Source of the DNA: JAAOIF01 sp965217125
GTDB taxonomy: Bacteria; Pseudomonadota; Gammaproteobacteria; PS1; Pseudothioglobaceae
DNA length: 64,000 nucleotides
Direction of reading: 5' to 3'
Assembly: GCA_965217125.1 (NCBI GenBank)
Contig: OZ244244.1
Span: 1,612,001 to 1,676,000 of the forward strand
Positions within the stretch are counted from its first letter, which is position 1; the number at the start of each line of letters is the position of its first letter. The notes below the pieces were generated by a model. It was not told where the DNA came from. It worked only from the letters and a program-made list of their open reading frames with translations, and did not search any database. Position numbers and translations under genes: made by a program. Below, piece by piece: positions 32,444 to 42,342 of the stretch.

Positions 32444-33526
32444 TTATTTATTGTCTGTCAATGCTTCAACCACCAAATCGCCCATCTTCTTAGTGCCGAT
32501 AATAACACTATCAGTTGCTGCGGCAATGTCTTTGGTGCGATAACCTTGGTCAAGCACGGTATTAACGGCTGATTCAATCTTATCGGCAAAATCGGCTTGA
32601 TTTAGTGAATAACGCAACATCATTGCCACCGACAAAATAGTCGCCAATGGATTGGCAATATCTTCTCCAGCAATATCAGGTGCTGAACCGTGAATTGGCT
32701 CATACATACCAAAGCCATCTTTGTTAAGTGAAGCAGATGGCAACATACCGATTGAGCCTGTTAGCATTGCCGCACAATCAGAAAGTATATCACCAAATAA
32801 GTTGCTGCTTACCATCACATCAAATTGCTTTGGTGCTTTAACTAACTGCATGGCAGCATTGTCCACATACATATGAGAAAGTGCAACATCTGGGTAGTCT
32901 TTAGCCACATCTTCCATTACATCACGCCATAATTCGCACACTTCTAACACATTAGCCTTATCGACCGAGCAAACACGCTTATCGCGTTTTTGTGCAATTT
33001 TAAAGGCAGAATGTCCAATGCGTCTAATTTCAGATTCAAAATAAGTCGCTGTATTAAAGCCATAACGCTCGCCACCGCGTTGCTCAATACCACGCGGCTG
33101 ACCAAAATAAATACCTGCCACTAACTCACGCACAATCATCAAATTCAAGCCAGATACAACTTGCGGTTTAAGGGTTGAGGCACTGGCAAGTTGTGGGTAT
33201 AAAATTGCTGGGCGTAAATTGGAAAATAAATCCATCTCAGCACGCAAGCCTAACAAACCACGCTCTGGGCGTAAATCCCTCTCTAAACTTTCCCACTGAT
33301 AACCGCCCACAGCACCCAGCAAAATAGCATCGCACTGATGTGCGGCATCTAGCGTTGCCTGTGGCAGGGGCGAGCCTGTTTCATCATACGCACTACCGCC
33401 GACTAAGCCGTGCACCAACTCCATAGCTAAATTATGATTTTCATTTAGATAATCAATGACTTTAAGTGCTTGGGCGACAATCTCGTGCCCGATGCCATCG
33501 CCCGGCAATATTAATACTGTCGACAT
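32444..33526 (-). CDS. leuB: 3-isopropylmalate dehydrogenase
   Basis: Leucine pathway enzyme. The 360 residues contain LPGDGIGHEIVAQA at the N-terminus, the substrate-binding RPERGLLGLRAEMDLFSNLR, and the Mg/NADP-binding SNLFGDILSDCAAMLTGSIG and PIHGSAPDIAGEDIANP. The other leu genes are not in the window. A rubredoxin gene precedes it by 14 bp. Confidence 0.97.
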   Translation of the reverse strand: MSTVLILPGDGIGHEIVAQALKVIDYLNENHNLAMELVHGLVGGSAYDETGSPLPQATLDAAHQCDAILLGAVGGYQWESLERDLRPERGLLGLRAEMDLFSNLRPAILYPQLASASTLKPQVVSGLNLMIVRELVAGIYFGQPRGIEQRGGERYGFNTATYFESEIRRIGHSAFKIAQKRDKRVCSVDKANVLEVCELWRDVMEDVAKDYPDVALSHMYVDNAAMQLVKAPKQFDVMVSSNLFGDILSDCAAMLTGSIGMLPSASLNKDGFGMYEPIHGSAPDIAGEDIANPLATILSVAMMLRYSLNQADFADKIESAVNTVLDQGYRTKDIAAATDSVIIGTKKMGDLVVEALTDNK

Positions 33527-33540
33527 TTGTTTTTTTATGT

Positions 33541-33711
33541 TTAGATTTCAACCATTTCAAACTCAGCCTTAGACGCGCCACAATCTGGGCAAACCCAATC
33601 TTGTGGCACATCTTGCCATTTTGTTTTAGGGGCAATTCCTTCTTGCGGCGAGCCTAAATATTCGTCATAAACCCAATCACATATAATACATCTTAATTTT
33701 TTATATTCCAT
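33541..33711 (-). CDS. Rubredoxin
   Basis: A 56-residue rubredoxin missing from a length-filtered view of the sequence. Iron ligands are two CxxC motifs, RCIICDWVYDE (about 7-17) and WVCPDCGASKAEFE (about 39-52), with the conserved aromatic and GIAPKTKW centre. Small cytoplasmic electron carrier. It lies between the peroxiredoxin and leuB on the same strand; together with the peroxiredoxin it could take part in peroxide reduction, which is an inference from position only. Confidence 0.95.
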   Translation of the reverse strand: MEYKKLRCIICDWVYDEYLGSPQEGIAPKTKWQDVPQDWVCPDCGASKAEFEMVEI

Positions 33712-33758
33712 TTCCACTGCTCTTTTTAAAAAAAATGGGTTTTTACTGCTACTGATTG

Positions 33759-34358
33759 TTAAAGATTATCAGCATTCTTTGCCAAATATTCAGCCACCCC
33801 ATCTGGGGTATCTTTCATACCTTCATCGCCTTTATTCCAGCCAGCGGGGCAAACTTCACCGTTTTGTGTGTGAAAATCCAGCGCATCCACCATGCGTAAC
33901 ATTTCATCAACATTTCTGCCAAGTGGCAAGTCATTTACTACTTGATGACGCACTTCAAAATTCTCATCAATTAAAAACGAAGCACGCAGTGCGATGCCAG
34001 CAGGATGAACAATACCATAAGCTTGCATAATCGCATGATTGGTATCTGCCACTAATGGAAAGTCAATCGCCCCCAATCCACCATCTTTAGGCTCGGTATT
34101 ACGCCAAGCGTTGTGAGTAAATTGTGAATCAACTGAAACACCAACCACTTCAACGCCTTTTTCTTTAAAAGCAGCAACGCGGCTATTATGTGCCAAAATC
34201 TCAGAGGGACAAACAAAAGTAAAATCAAGCGGATAGAAAAATAACACAATTTTGCTACCTTTATAATCCGATAAAGTAAAACTATCAACAATCTCGCCAC
34301 TCGCTAAAACTGCGGCAGCGGTAAAATCAGGGGCTTGCTGGGTGACTAAAACACTCAT
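33759..34358 (-). CDS. 2-Cys peroxiredoxin (AhpC/Prx type)
   Basis: Thiol peroxidase of 199 residues from the ATG at 34358, which has a GGAGAT site upstream. The peroxidatic Cys is in FYPLDFTFVCPSEILAHNSR (about 50) and the resolving Cys in NGEVCPAGWNKGD near the C-terminus. The short extra N-terminal frame upstream is not needed. Followed by a rubredoxin gene 47 bp later. Confidence 0.94.
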   Translation of the reverse strand: MSVLVTQQAPDFTAAAVLASGEIVDSFTLSDYKGSKIVLFFYPLDFTFVCPSEILAHNSRVAAFKEKGVEVVGVSVDSQFTHNAWRNTEPKDGGLGAIDFPLVADTNHAIMQAYGIVHPAGIALRASFLIDENFEVRHQVVNDLPLGRNVDEMLRMVDALDFHTQNGEVCPAGWNKGDEGMKDTPDGVAEYLAKNADNL

Positions 34359-34571
34359 AATTATCTCCAAATAAATAAAAAAAAATTTAATTATACAGCC
34401 TCTAAAGCAACTAAACAATATAAAAAATATAAAAAATATAAAAAATGCTTATGACAACTTTAGAGGCTGTTTTTTACATATATTCGTGCATTTTAGTTGC
34501 ATTATCTGTCAATAATCACACTGCGGCTGTTGCTGTTGCTAAATTTTTTCACAAATACTTATGGTTTTATT

Positions 34572-37361
34572 TTAATGAATTCGGCTGGCTATTGTGCCAC
34601 CCGCATAAGCATTAATGGCGCAAAATTTAAACTCGGGGATTTTGGCAGATGGATCTAATGCTGCATTAGTAATTAAGTTAGCGCTGGCTTCGTTGTAGCA
34701 AAAAGCCATAAATATTGTGCCTTTTTGAATGCTAATTTCGCCGCGAGCGTAGGCGACTACTTTGCCGCGTCTGGACTCAATGGTCATTAACTCACCGGGT
34801 TTGATGCACAGTTTTGCCAAATCTTCTGGGTGAGCGCTGATGACCGGATCTGGCTCAATAGCGTTTAAAGTGGTTGAACGCCTAGTCATACTGCCAGTGT
34901 GCCAGTGTTCTAATTGGCGACCAGTGATAAAAATGAAGGGGTATATCTCATCAGGCATTTCGTCAGCATGAGTATAGTTAGCAGTAACAAATTTGCCGCG
35001 ACCATTGGCGGTCGGGAAGCCATCAGTAAAGATAATTGGGGTGCCAGAATCGCCTTCATTTTCTAAGGGGTAGGTGAGTGAATCTTCGCGTTCTAATCGC
35101 TCCCAAGTCATGCCGGCGATACTGTTCATAGCGAGACGCATTTCATTAAAAACATCAACAGGGGCTTGATAATTCCAATCACAACCCAGGCGTTTTGCGA
35201 TTTCTTGGATAATCCATAAATCCGATTTTGCAGAACCTGGCGGTTTGACCACCTGACGACCTATTTGCACGCGTCTATCGGTGTTGGAAAAAGTACCAGT
35301 TTTTTCGTAAAAAGCCGAAGCCGGTAAAATAACATCAGCAAAGCCGGCGGTTTCCGTGAGGAAAATATCCTGTACCACCAAGTGTTTTAGCGAGGCTAAG
35401 GCTTTGCGCGTATAGTTTTGATTAGGGTCTGACATCACCGGATTTTCACCCTCTACATACAAGCCGTCAACAATGCCCTCAACAATGCCGTGAATCATTT
35501 CCACCGTGGTTAAACCTGCCTCAGCGCTGAGTTTAGTGCCCCAAAGTTTTTCAAATTTTGCCTGATTTTTAGGCTCGTTAATAGGCAGATAATCTGGATA
35601 AACCATCGGAATTAAACCCACATCAGAAGCCCCTTGCACATTATTTTGCCCACGCAAAGGGTGTAAGCCAGTGCCGGGGCGGCCTATTTGTCCGGTCATT
35701 AGGGCTAAGGCGATTAAACAACGGGCATTATCAGTGCCGTGAATATGTTGAGATACGCCCATTCCCCAAAAAATCATTGACGCTTTAGAGCTGGCATACA
35801 GGCGCGCGACTTGGCGAATAGTTTCAGCATCAATCCCACAAATTAGCGCAACTTTTTCTGGCGGGTAGGCGGATAAATGTTGGTGCATCGTTGCAAATTT
35901 TTCGGTGTGTTTGTTAATATAATTTTGATTGTGGAGATTTTCGTCAAGAATGGTGTGCATAATGGCGTTTAGCAAAGCTACATCAGTATCAGGTCTAAAT
36001 TGCAGTGAATGCGTGGCATATTTGGCAATATCGGTGCGCGCTGGGTCAATCAGTATAATTTTTGTGCCATTTTTTGCGGCATTTTTCATAAAAGTTGCGC
36101 CAACTGGATGATTAACAGTAGGGTTAGCACCAATAATAATGACAACCTCAGCTTTGCTAACATCGGCAAGCGGATTAGAAACCGCACCTGAGCCTAAACA
36201 TTCCAACAAGGCAACCACTGAGGAAGCATGACAAAGGCGGGTGCAGTGATCTACATTGTTTGAGCCAAAGCCAGTGCGTATTAATTTTTGGAATAAATAA
36301 GCCTCTTCATTACTGCCTTTAGCAGAGCCTAAACCTGCCAAAGCCTTGCCGCCTTTTTTATCACGGATTTTAAGAAAACCAGCAGCAGCAAAGTCAAGCG
36401 CTTCTTGCCAAGTGGCTTCGCGGAAGACGCTATTAAGATTATCAGGGTCTAATAATTCAGTGGTTTTAGCAACGCCCTCACGCCTAATTAACGGTTTGGT
36501 TAAGCGTAGTGGATTTTCAATATAATTAAATCCATAACGCCCCTTGACACACAAGCGAAAATGATTGGTATCGCCATCACGCCCTTCTGTGTAGAGGATT
36601 TTATTGTCTTTAACATGATATTTAATCAAACAACCAACACCGCAATAAGGGCAGGTAGAATCAACTGTTTTGTTAGCGATTTCCAGCCCGATATTATTAG
36701 CTGGCATCAAAGCGCCGGTCGGGCAGACTTGCACACATTCGCCACAACCAACACAGCTACTAAGAGCCATCGGGTCGGCAATATCAAAAACGATTGCAGA
36801 ATGTGCGCCGCGATTGGCATAACCGATAACATCATTCACTTGTTGTTCACGACAAGCACGAACACAACGGGTGCATTGAATACAGGCATCTAAATTAACC
36901 GCGATAGCTGGGTGGGAAAAATCAGCGGCTGGTTGTTGGCGCGACTCAAAACGCGGTTTACTGATTTTGAGTTTTTGCGCCCAAAAGTCTAATTCCGAAT
37001 CCAATTTATAAGGCGATTTGCCTTGTTTTGGCATATCGGATAATAATAATTCCAATACCATTTTTTGAGATTTTAAACTGCGTTTGCTGTTAGTTTGCAC
37101 TTTCATATCGGCATTAGGAGCGCGACAACACGATGGCGCTAAAACTCGCTCACCCTCAATTTCCACAACACAAGCACGGCAGTTACCATCTGCGCGCAAA
37201 CTTTCTTTATGGCACAAATGGGGTATTTGTTTGCCATAGCGCTGCGCTACTTGCAAAATGCTTTCGCCGCCAAATGCGGTTACTTGTTTGCCGTCTAAGG
37301 TGAAATTAATAGCGGGTTTTTTTGGGCTATCAGTGTTGTTGGTTTTAGGATTAGTAATCAT
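34572..37361 (-). CDS. fdsA: NAD-dependent formate dehydrogenase, alpha (molybdenum) subunit
   Basis: A 929-residue catalytic subunit. An N-terminal 2Fe-2S ferredoxin domain (PHLCHKESLRADGNCRACVV) is followed by 4Fe-4S ferredoxin repeats (CIQCTRCVRACREQQ, CVGCGECVQVCPTGAL), a molybdopterin oxidoreductase 4Fe-4S motif (STCPYCGVGC), and the active-site segment NVDHCTRLCHASSVVA with Cys in place of selenocysteine. The MGD-binding regions follow to the C-terminus. With the next gene it forms the cytoplasmic NAD-linked complex. Its position 8 bp after the fdsG-fdsB fusion indicates one operon. Confidence 0.95.
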   Translation of the reverse strand: MITNPKTNNTDSPKKPAINFTLDGKQVTAFGGESILQVAQRYGKQIPHLCHKESLRADGNCRACVVEIEGERVLAPSCCRAPNADMKVQTNSKRSLKSQKMVLELLLSDMPKQGKSPYKLDSELDFWAQKLKISKPRFESRQQPAADFSHPAIAVNLDACIQCTRCVRACREQQVNDVIGYANRGAHSAIVFDIADPMALSSCVGCGECVQVCPTGALMPANNIGLEIANKTVDSTCPYCGVGCLIKYHVKDNKILYTEGRDGDTNHFRLCVKGRYGFNYIENPLRLTKPLIRREGVAKTTELLDPDNLNSVFREATWQEALDFAAAGFLKIRDKKGGKALAGLGSAKGSNEEAYLFQKLIRTGFGSNNVDHCTRLCHASSVVALLECLGSGAVSNPLADVSKAEVVIIIGANPTVNHPVGATFMKNAAKNGTKIILIDPARTDIAKYATHSLQFRPDTDVALLNAIMHTILDENLHNQNYINKHTEKFATMHQHLSAYPPEKVALICGIDAETIRQVARLYASSKASMIFWGMGVSQHIHGTDNARCLIALALMTGQIGRPGTGLHPLRGQNNVQGASDVGLIPMVYPDYLPINEPKNQAKFEKLWGTKLSAEAGLTTVEMIHGIVEGIVDGLYVEGENPVMSDPNQNYTRKALASLKHLVVQDIFLTETAGFADVILPASAFYEKTGTFSNTDRRVQIGRQVVKPPGSAKSDLWIIQEIAKRLGCDWNYQAPVDVFNEMRLAMNSIAGMTWERLEREDSLTYPLENEGDSGTPIIFTDGFPTANGRGKFVTANYTHADEMPDEIYPFIFITGRQLEHWHTGSMTRRSTTLNAIEPDPVISAHPEDLAKLCIKPGELMTIESRRGKVVAYARGEISIQKGTIFMAFCYNEASANLITNAALDPSAKIPEFKFCAINAYAGGTIASRIH

Positions 37362-37369
37362 ATTTATAG

Positions 37370-39067
37370 CTATTTTAGTTCATCAGGAAAATGCTTAATA
37401 ACACTACGCACTGGGTTTGCCGCCGCTTGTCCCAGGCCACAAATTGAGGCATCACACATTGCAATTGATAGGTCTTGTAGCAAATCAACATCCCAGTTTT
37501 TTTGCTGCATCAATCCAGTGGCTTTTGTCGTGCCGACCCGACAAGGTGTGCATTGACCACAGGACTCATCTTCAAAAAACGCCATAACATTGCGAGCGCA
37601 ATCATGGGCGCTATCGTTATTAGACATAATAATAATAGCCGCCGAGCCGATAAAGCAGCCGTATTCATCCAAAGTATCAAAATCTAGCGGAATATCGCCC
37701 AATGTTGCTGGCAAAATACCCCCAGAGGCACCGCCAGGGAAATAACCATAAAATTCGTGTCCATCAAGCATCCCTCCACAATATTCATCAATCAACTGGC
37801 GCACGGTAATGCCGGCGGGGGCTAAATGCACCCCAGGTTTATTAATGCGCCCCGAGACTGAAAACGAGCGTAGCCCTTTTCTGCCATTACGCCCATGGGT
37901 GGCAAACCATTTTGGGCCTTTTTCCAAAATATCGCGCACCCAATATAGGGTTTCTATATTATGCACCAGCGTTGGGCGACCAAACAAACCCACCTCAGCC
38001 AAAAAAGGCGGGCGCAGCCGTGGCATACCGCGTTTGCCTTCAATAGATTCAACCATAGCCGATTCTTCCCCACAAATATAAGCACCGGCACCACGGCGCA
38101 GATAAATGTTTGGCAAGCGGTGAGTATTAGACGGCGGATTGGCTTGCAAATTAGCGATTTCTCGGCTGAGGATTTCGCGACAGCCAGCGTATTCATCACG
38201 CAGATAAATATAAATATCAACACAATCCACAATCGCGGCGGCAATCAACATACCTTCTAAAAAACGATGGGGGCTGTGTTCTAAATAATGACGGTCTTTA
38301 AAAGTGCCCGGCTCGCCCTCATCTATATTAACCGCCATCATTCGTGGGGCATCATAATTGCGGACGATACGCCATTTTCTACCAGCCACAAAACCAGCGC
38401 CACCGAGTCCGCGCAAACCTGAGTTTTCTATTATTTTAATGATACTTTCAGCGTCATCTTTGCCATCCAAGCACTTAGATAAGGTTTGATAACCGCCATC
38501 AGTAATATAATTTTTAAGACTGATGTAATCAGCAATTGGCGCTTTAAATTGTTTGTTTTTTATTGCATATTTGACATTATCAATGTTGGCATGGTCGATT
38601 GGGTTTTGCCCAACCACCGCTACCGGAGCATATTGACAACGCCCGACACAAGGCACTTTTTGAATGCGAATGGTGTCATCGAGATTATCCTCTAACGAGG
38701 CAATTAAGGACTTAGCCCCGCCCATCTCGCAAGATATTGATTGACAAACACGCACAGTGAGTGCAGGAGGTGGAGTTTGCCCTTCTTTAACAATATCAAA
38801 ATGATGATAAAAACTTGCGACTTCATAAACTTCAGCCGTGCTTAAATTCATCTCATGTGCCAAGGCAATTAAATAAGAGGCAGGGATATGTCCGCGATTA
38901 TCTTGAATTTTGTGCAAATGCTCAATCAGCAAATCTCGCCGACGAGGCACATCGCCTAACAAATTTTGCACAGCCGCTAATACTTCTAAATCAACCGTAT
39001 GGCCTTTTTTGGCGCGGCGTTTTTTGTTTTTAATTTGATCGGCATTAATCTGCACTACCACCGCCAC
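37370..39067 (-). CDS. Formate dehydrogenase diaphorase subunit, FdsG-FdsB fusion
   Basis: A 565-residue protein that joins two normally separate subunits. Residues 1-170 are the 24 kDa NuoE/FdsG type, with 2Fe-2S ligands in VCQSISCEMGG and VPCVGRCQYAPVAVV. Residues 190-565 are the 51 kDa NuoF/FdsB type, with the NADH/FMN motifs RGLGGAGFVAGRKW and NIDEGEPGTFKDRHYLE and the 4Fe-4S motif ESCGQCTPCRVGT. It passes electrons from formate to NAD. No fdhD or fdsD accessory gene is adjacent. Confidence 0.93.
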   Translation of the reverse strand: MAVVVQINADQIKNKKRRAKKGHTVDLEVLAAVQNLLGDVPRRRDLLIEHLHKIQDNRGHIPASYLIALAHEMNLSTAEVYEVASFYHHFDIVKEGQTPPPALTVRVCQSISCEMGGAKSLIASLEDNLDDTIRIQKVPCVGRCQYAPVAVVGQNPIDHANIDNVKYAIKNKQFKAPIADYISLKNYITDGGYQTLSKCLDGKDDAESIIKIIENSGLRGLGGAGFVAGRKWRIVRNYDAPRMMAVNIDEGEPGTFKDRHYLEHSPHRFLEGMLIAAAIVDCVDIYIYLRDEYAGCREILSREIANLQANPPSNTHRLPNIYLRRGAGAYICGEESAMVESIEGKRGMPRLRPPFLAEVGLFGRPTLVHNIETLYWVRDILEKGPKWFATHGRNGRKGLRSFSVSGRINKPGVHLAPAGITVRQLIDEYCGGMLDGHEFYGYFPGGASGGILPATLGDIPLDFDTLDEYGCFIGSAAIIIMSNNDSAHDCARNVMAFFEDESCGQCTPCRVGTTKATGLMQQKNWDVDLLQDLSIAMCDASICGLGQAAANPVRSVIKHFPDELK

Positions 39068-39202
39068 TCCTATTTGTTAATTAAGAAAACCACTGTATTT
39101 ATCCTGTAACAGAATTAACTATTATCCTTGTTTTTAGATAAAAAAATGCACTATAATTCTTATAATTACATAATTATATTTTATAAACAAAATAGGAAAA
39201 AA

Positions 39203-39868
39203 ATGTCAAATTTAACTCTTATTATCGGCAACAAAAATTATTCATCATGGTCTTTAAGGGCTTGGATATTCTTAAAACAATTTGAAATTGAATTTAATGA
39301 AATAAAAGTTCCACTATCCACCGATACAACCGATAAAGAGCTGGCAAAATATAATTCAAATTTTAAAGTGCCTATATTAATAGATGATGATTTAACAATA
39401 TGGGATTCATTGGCTATTGTTGAATATTTATCAGAGCAATATTTGGATTTTAAAGGTATGCCAAGTGAAGCCAGCAAAAGAGCGGTTGCACGGTCTGTTA
39501 GCGCTGAAATGCACTCTAGTTTTTTCAATATTAGAAATGATTTACCGATGAATTGCAGAAAATCATTTAAAAATTTTCAGCCCTCACAGCAAGTAGAAAA
39601 AGAAATACAAAGAATAAAGTCAATTTGGAATCAATGTAGAACTCAATATAGTAATAATGGCAAGTGGTTATTTGGCTCATATTCCATAGCAGATGCTATG
39701 TTTGCACCGGTTGTTCTACGCTTTAACACCTATGGGATTAAACTTGATGGCTTAGAAAAAGAGTATTCGCAAACTGTTTTAAGCCAAAAACATATTATTG
39801 ATTGGATAAAATCTAGCAAACAAGAAAAACAAGTTATAGAAAGTGAAGAAGTTAAAATTTTAGGCTAA
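39203..39868 (+). CDS. Glutathione S-transferase family protein
   Basis: A 221-residue GST (start at the ATG at 39203 with AGGAAA upstream; the longer frame has no site). The thioredoxin-fold N-terminus reads MSNLTLIIGNKNYSSWSLRA, like the NaK/MaiA-type GSTs with a catalytic Ser in SSWS; DSLAIVEYLSEQY is the glutathione-contact helix. The C-terminal domain has the SIADAMFAPVVLRF motif. Converges on ybeY with a 4 bp overlap. Substrate unknown. Confidence 0.88.
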   Translation: MSNLTLIIGNKNYSSWSLRAWIFLKQFEIEFNEIKVPLSTDTTDKELAKYNSNFKVPILIDDDLTIWDSLAIVEYLSEQYLDFKGMPSEASKRAVARSVSAEMHSSFFNIRNDLPMNCRKSFKNFQPSQQVEKEIQRIKSIWNQCRTQYSNNGKWLFGSYSIADAMFAPVVLRFNTYGIKLDGLEKEYSQTVLSQKHIIDWIKSSKQEKQVIESEEVKILG

Positions 39869-40305
39869 ATATAAGGATTATTGATTTGCAACTTGGCTAA
39901 AATCTGCACCTCTAAGGCTTCCATTGTTTTGGCATCTGTTGGCTGAAGGTGGTCATAACCTAACAAATGCAAAGTGCCATGAATTGCTATGTGTAGCAAA
40001 TGATGGCTAAAAGTTTTGTTTTGGGATTTTGCTTCTGTCCTTACAATTTCGGGGCAAATAACCACATCGCCCAAAATAACCTCTTCAATTTCTTTAGGTA
40101 AATCACTGGGAAAAGATAGCACATTAGTTGGTTTATCTTGGTGGCGATAGGCTTTGTTTAGGCTTTGAATTTCATCCCTACCAACCAATCGAATCAGTAA
40201 TTCAGCCTCGCGTTTGCCCAAATCATCAAGCACTTGCTGCAAGGTATTTACAAGGTTTTTCTCGTCAATCAATGCTGTATTAATACTATTTTGAATAACA
40301 ACCAT
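39865..40305 (-). CDS. ybeY: Endoribonuclease YbeY
   Basis: Single-strand endoribonuclease needed for 16S rRNA maturation and ribosome quality control. The 146 residues have the LNKAYRHQDKPTNVLSFP region and the zinc motif HIAIHGTLHLLGYDHL with its three histidines. Confidence 0.96.
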   Translation of the reverse strand: MVVIQNSINTALIDEKNLVNTLQQVLDDLGKREAELLIRLVGRDEIQSLNKAYRHQDKPTNVLSFPSDLPKEIEEVILGDVVICPEIVRTEAKSQNKTFSHHLLHIAIHGTLHLLGYDHLQPTDAKTMEALEVQILAKLQINNPYI

Positions 40306-40359
40306 TGTTTAATAGAAGCTTGTATAAAATGATTTATTTTAGCCCTAAAATATATAATT

Positions 40360-42324
40360 TTGTCGTTAATCATTGAAGTTGCCATTCCAGTGCCATTACA
40401 CCAAACCTTTGATTATCTGTGTGATGACAAAGTGGCTAAAGGCGCTCGTGTCAAAGTGCCATTTGGCAGCAAAAAAGTGGTTGGAATTGTTATTGCACAT
40501 AAGCAAAAAAGTGCGTTTGATAAGTTAAAATCTGTTGAACAAATTTTAGACAAGCAACCGATTTTAAACCGCTCAATTCTAAATTTTTTATTCTGGTCAG
40601 CTCAATATTACCACCATCCAATTGGCGAGGTCATATCAGCGGCATTGCCTAAAAATTTACGCTTAGGCAAAGAGGCTGTTATTAAAAAAATGGTGAGCCT
40701 GCCGACTAAAACCAACAGCCCAGATTTTGACATCAACGACCAACAAGCGCACGCCATCAAACAAATTCTAAGTGCACAGCACAGCTATCATGGCTTTTTA
40801 TTGCACGGTGTTACCGGCAGTGGCAAGACTGAGGTTTATCTGCACATTACCCAATCGATGCTTGACCAAGATAGGCAAATATTAGTATTAGTGCCTGAAA
40901 TTGGACTAACGCCACAAATGATTGCCAGATTTGAATCACGGCTGAAAACCAAAGTGGTAGCAATCCATTCACAACTGAATGAAACGCAAAAATTAGACGC
41001 TTATTTATTGGCAAAAAATGGCGAAGCTGGCGTGGTATTAGGCACACGAAGTGCGATTTTTGCACCGATGCCAAAGCTTGGTTTGATTATTATTGATGAA
41101 GAACACGACAGCTCATTCAAACAACAATCTGGCTTCCGTTATTCCGCCCGAGACCTCAGTTTCATCCGTGCTAAACAGGGCAATATCCCTTTAGTATTAG
41201 GCACTGCCACGCCGTCATTAGAAATGCTAAAGAATGTGATGGATAAAAAAATCACGCGGCTAACACTAATCGAACGCGCCGGTGGTGCAAAACTGCCAAA
41301 GCTCAGCCTAATTGATATGCGCCATCATTCTGCTGGGCCGCTATCCGCCTTATTGATTGAAAAAATGCAGCAATATCTAAGCAAAGGCAAGCAAGTTATG
41401 CTGTTTATCAATAGACGGGGTTATGCGCCGGTGTATTTTTGCACAGAATGTGGCTGGAAAGCGCTGTGCAATCATTGTGACTCAGGCATGATTTACCATC
41501 GCCATATCAATCGCCTTAAATGCCATCATTGTGGTGTTGAACAAATGCCTGATGCCATTTGCCCCGATTGCAAACAACCCAAACTTGAAGTGCTGGGCTA
41601 TGGCACACAAAGGCTGGAAGAAACGCTCACATCGCAGTTTTCAAGCGTGCCAATTATTCGTATTGACCGTGATACCACACGGCAGAAAAAAGCCTTCGCC
41701 CAACATTTGCTGCAAATTAATACTGGCAAACCTTGTATTATTATCGGCACACAAATGCTCGCCAAGGGGCATGATTTTGCTAATTTAGCAATGGTGGGGA
41801 TTTTGGATACTGATGCTGGTTTGCTCTCGCTTGATTTTCGTGCCACCGAACATTTAGCGCAATTACTGATACAAGTTTCTGGTCGTGCCGGCAGAAATAC
41901 CGAGCAAGGCGAAGTGGTTATTCAAACGCGCTATCCAGAGCATCCAATTTTTAGCTATGTGCTGTCCAATCGCTACACCCAATTTGCCAATAATCTACTC
42001 AAACAACGCATGAGCGGCGTATTGCCGCCTTTCTCTCACCAAGCCTTACTCTGTGCAAATGCTAAAAACCAGCAAAATGCAGAAAACTTTTTGCATGAAG
42101 CGGCTAATTTATTAAAAAATATTGAGATTGAGACGGTGGAAATCTGGGGCCCAGTCGCCAATATCATTGAGAAAAAATCAGATTATTATTATTTTAATTT
42201 GTATCTGCAATCAAGCAATCGAGCCGCACTCCACCAGCTGTTAGCAACTTTTAATCAATATGTTGATAAGCTGACATTAAAAAACAAAGTCCGTTGGTAT
42301 TTGGACATTGACCCGATTGAATAG
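40360..42324 (+). CDS. priA: Primosomal replication helicase PriA
   Basis: 3'-5' helicase that restarts stalled replication forks. The 654 residues start with TTG (SLIIEVAIPVPLHQTFDYLC). Visible are the Walker A GVTGSGKTEVYLH, the DEEHDSSFKQQSGFRYSARD box and the zinc-binding insert (CTECGWKALCNHC, CHHCGVEQMPDAICPDC) in the helicase core, then the LAKGHDFANLAMVGILDTDA motif V/VI region. It is shorter than E. coli PriA mainly in the N-terminal and linker regions. Confidence 0.96.
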   Translation: MSLIIEVAIPVPLHQTFDYLCDDKVAKGARVKVPFGSKKVVGIVIAHKQKSAFDKLKSVEQILDKQPILNRSILNFLFWSAQYYHHPIGEVISAALPKNLRLGKEAVIKKMVSLPTKTNSPDFDINDQQAHAIKQILSAQHSYHGFLLHGVTGSGKTEVYLHITQSMLDQDRQILVLVPEIGLTPQMIARFESRLKTKVVAIHSQLNETQKLDAYLLAKNGEAGVVLGTRSAIFAPMPKLGLIIIDEEHDSSFKQQSGFRYSARDLSFIRAKQGNIPLVLGTATPSLEMLKNVMDKKITRLTLIERAGGAKLPKLSLIDMRHHSAGPLSALLIEKMQQYLSKGKQVMLFINRRGYAPVYFCTECGWKALCNHCDSGMIYHRHINRLKCHHCGVEQMPDAICPDCKQPKLEVLGYGTQRLEETLTSQFSSVPIIRIDRDTTRQKKAFAQHLLQINTGKPCIIIGTQMLAKGHDFANLAMVGILDTDAGLLSLDFRATEHLAQLLIQVSGRAGRNTEQGEVVIQTRYPEHPIFSYVLSNRYTQFANNLLKQRMSGVLPPFSHQALLCANAKNQQNAENFLHEAANLLKNIEIETVEIWGPVANIIEKKSDYYYFNLYLQSSNRAALHQLLATFNQYVDKLTLKNKVRWYLDIDPIE

Positions 42325-42342
42325 TTTTTTTTCTATTCTTTT
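42319..42342 (+). terminator. Short hairpin between priA and the DUF2282 gene
   Basis: GAATAG-TTTTTTTT-CTATTC followed by TTTT. The 6 bp stem is weak; it overlaps both gene ends in a convergent arrangement. Confidence 0.4.

Noticed and set aside
34419..34571. Three tandem ATATAAAAA units upstream of the peroxiredoxin gene, considered as an operator or iteron
   Set aside because: Simple A/T repeat in an AT-rich spacer, with no symmetric site or neighbouring replication gene.
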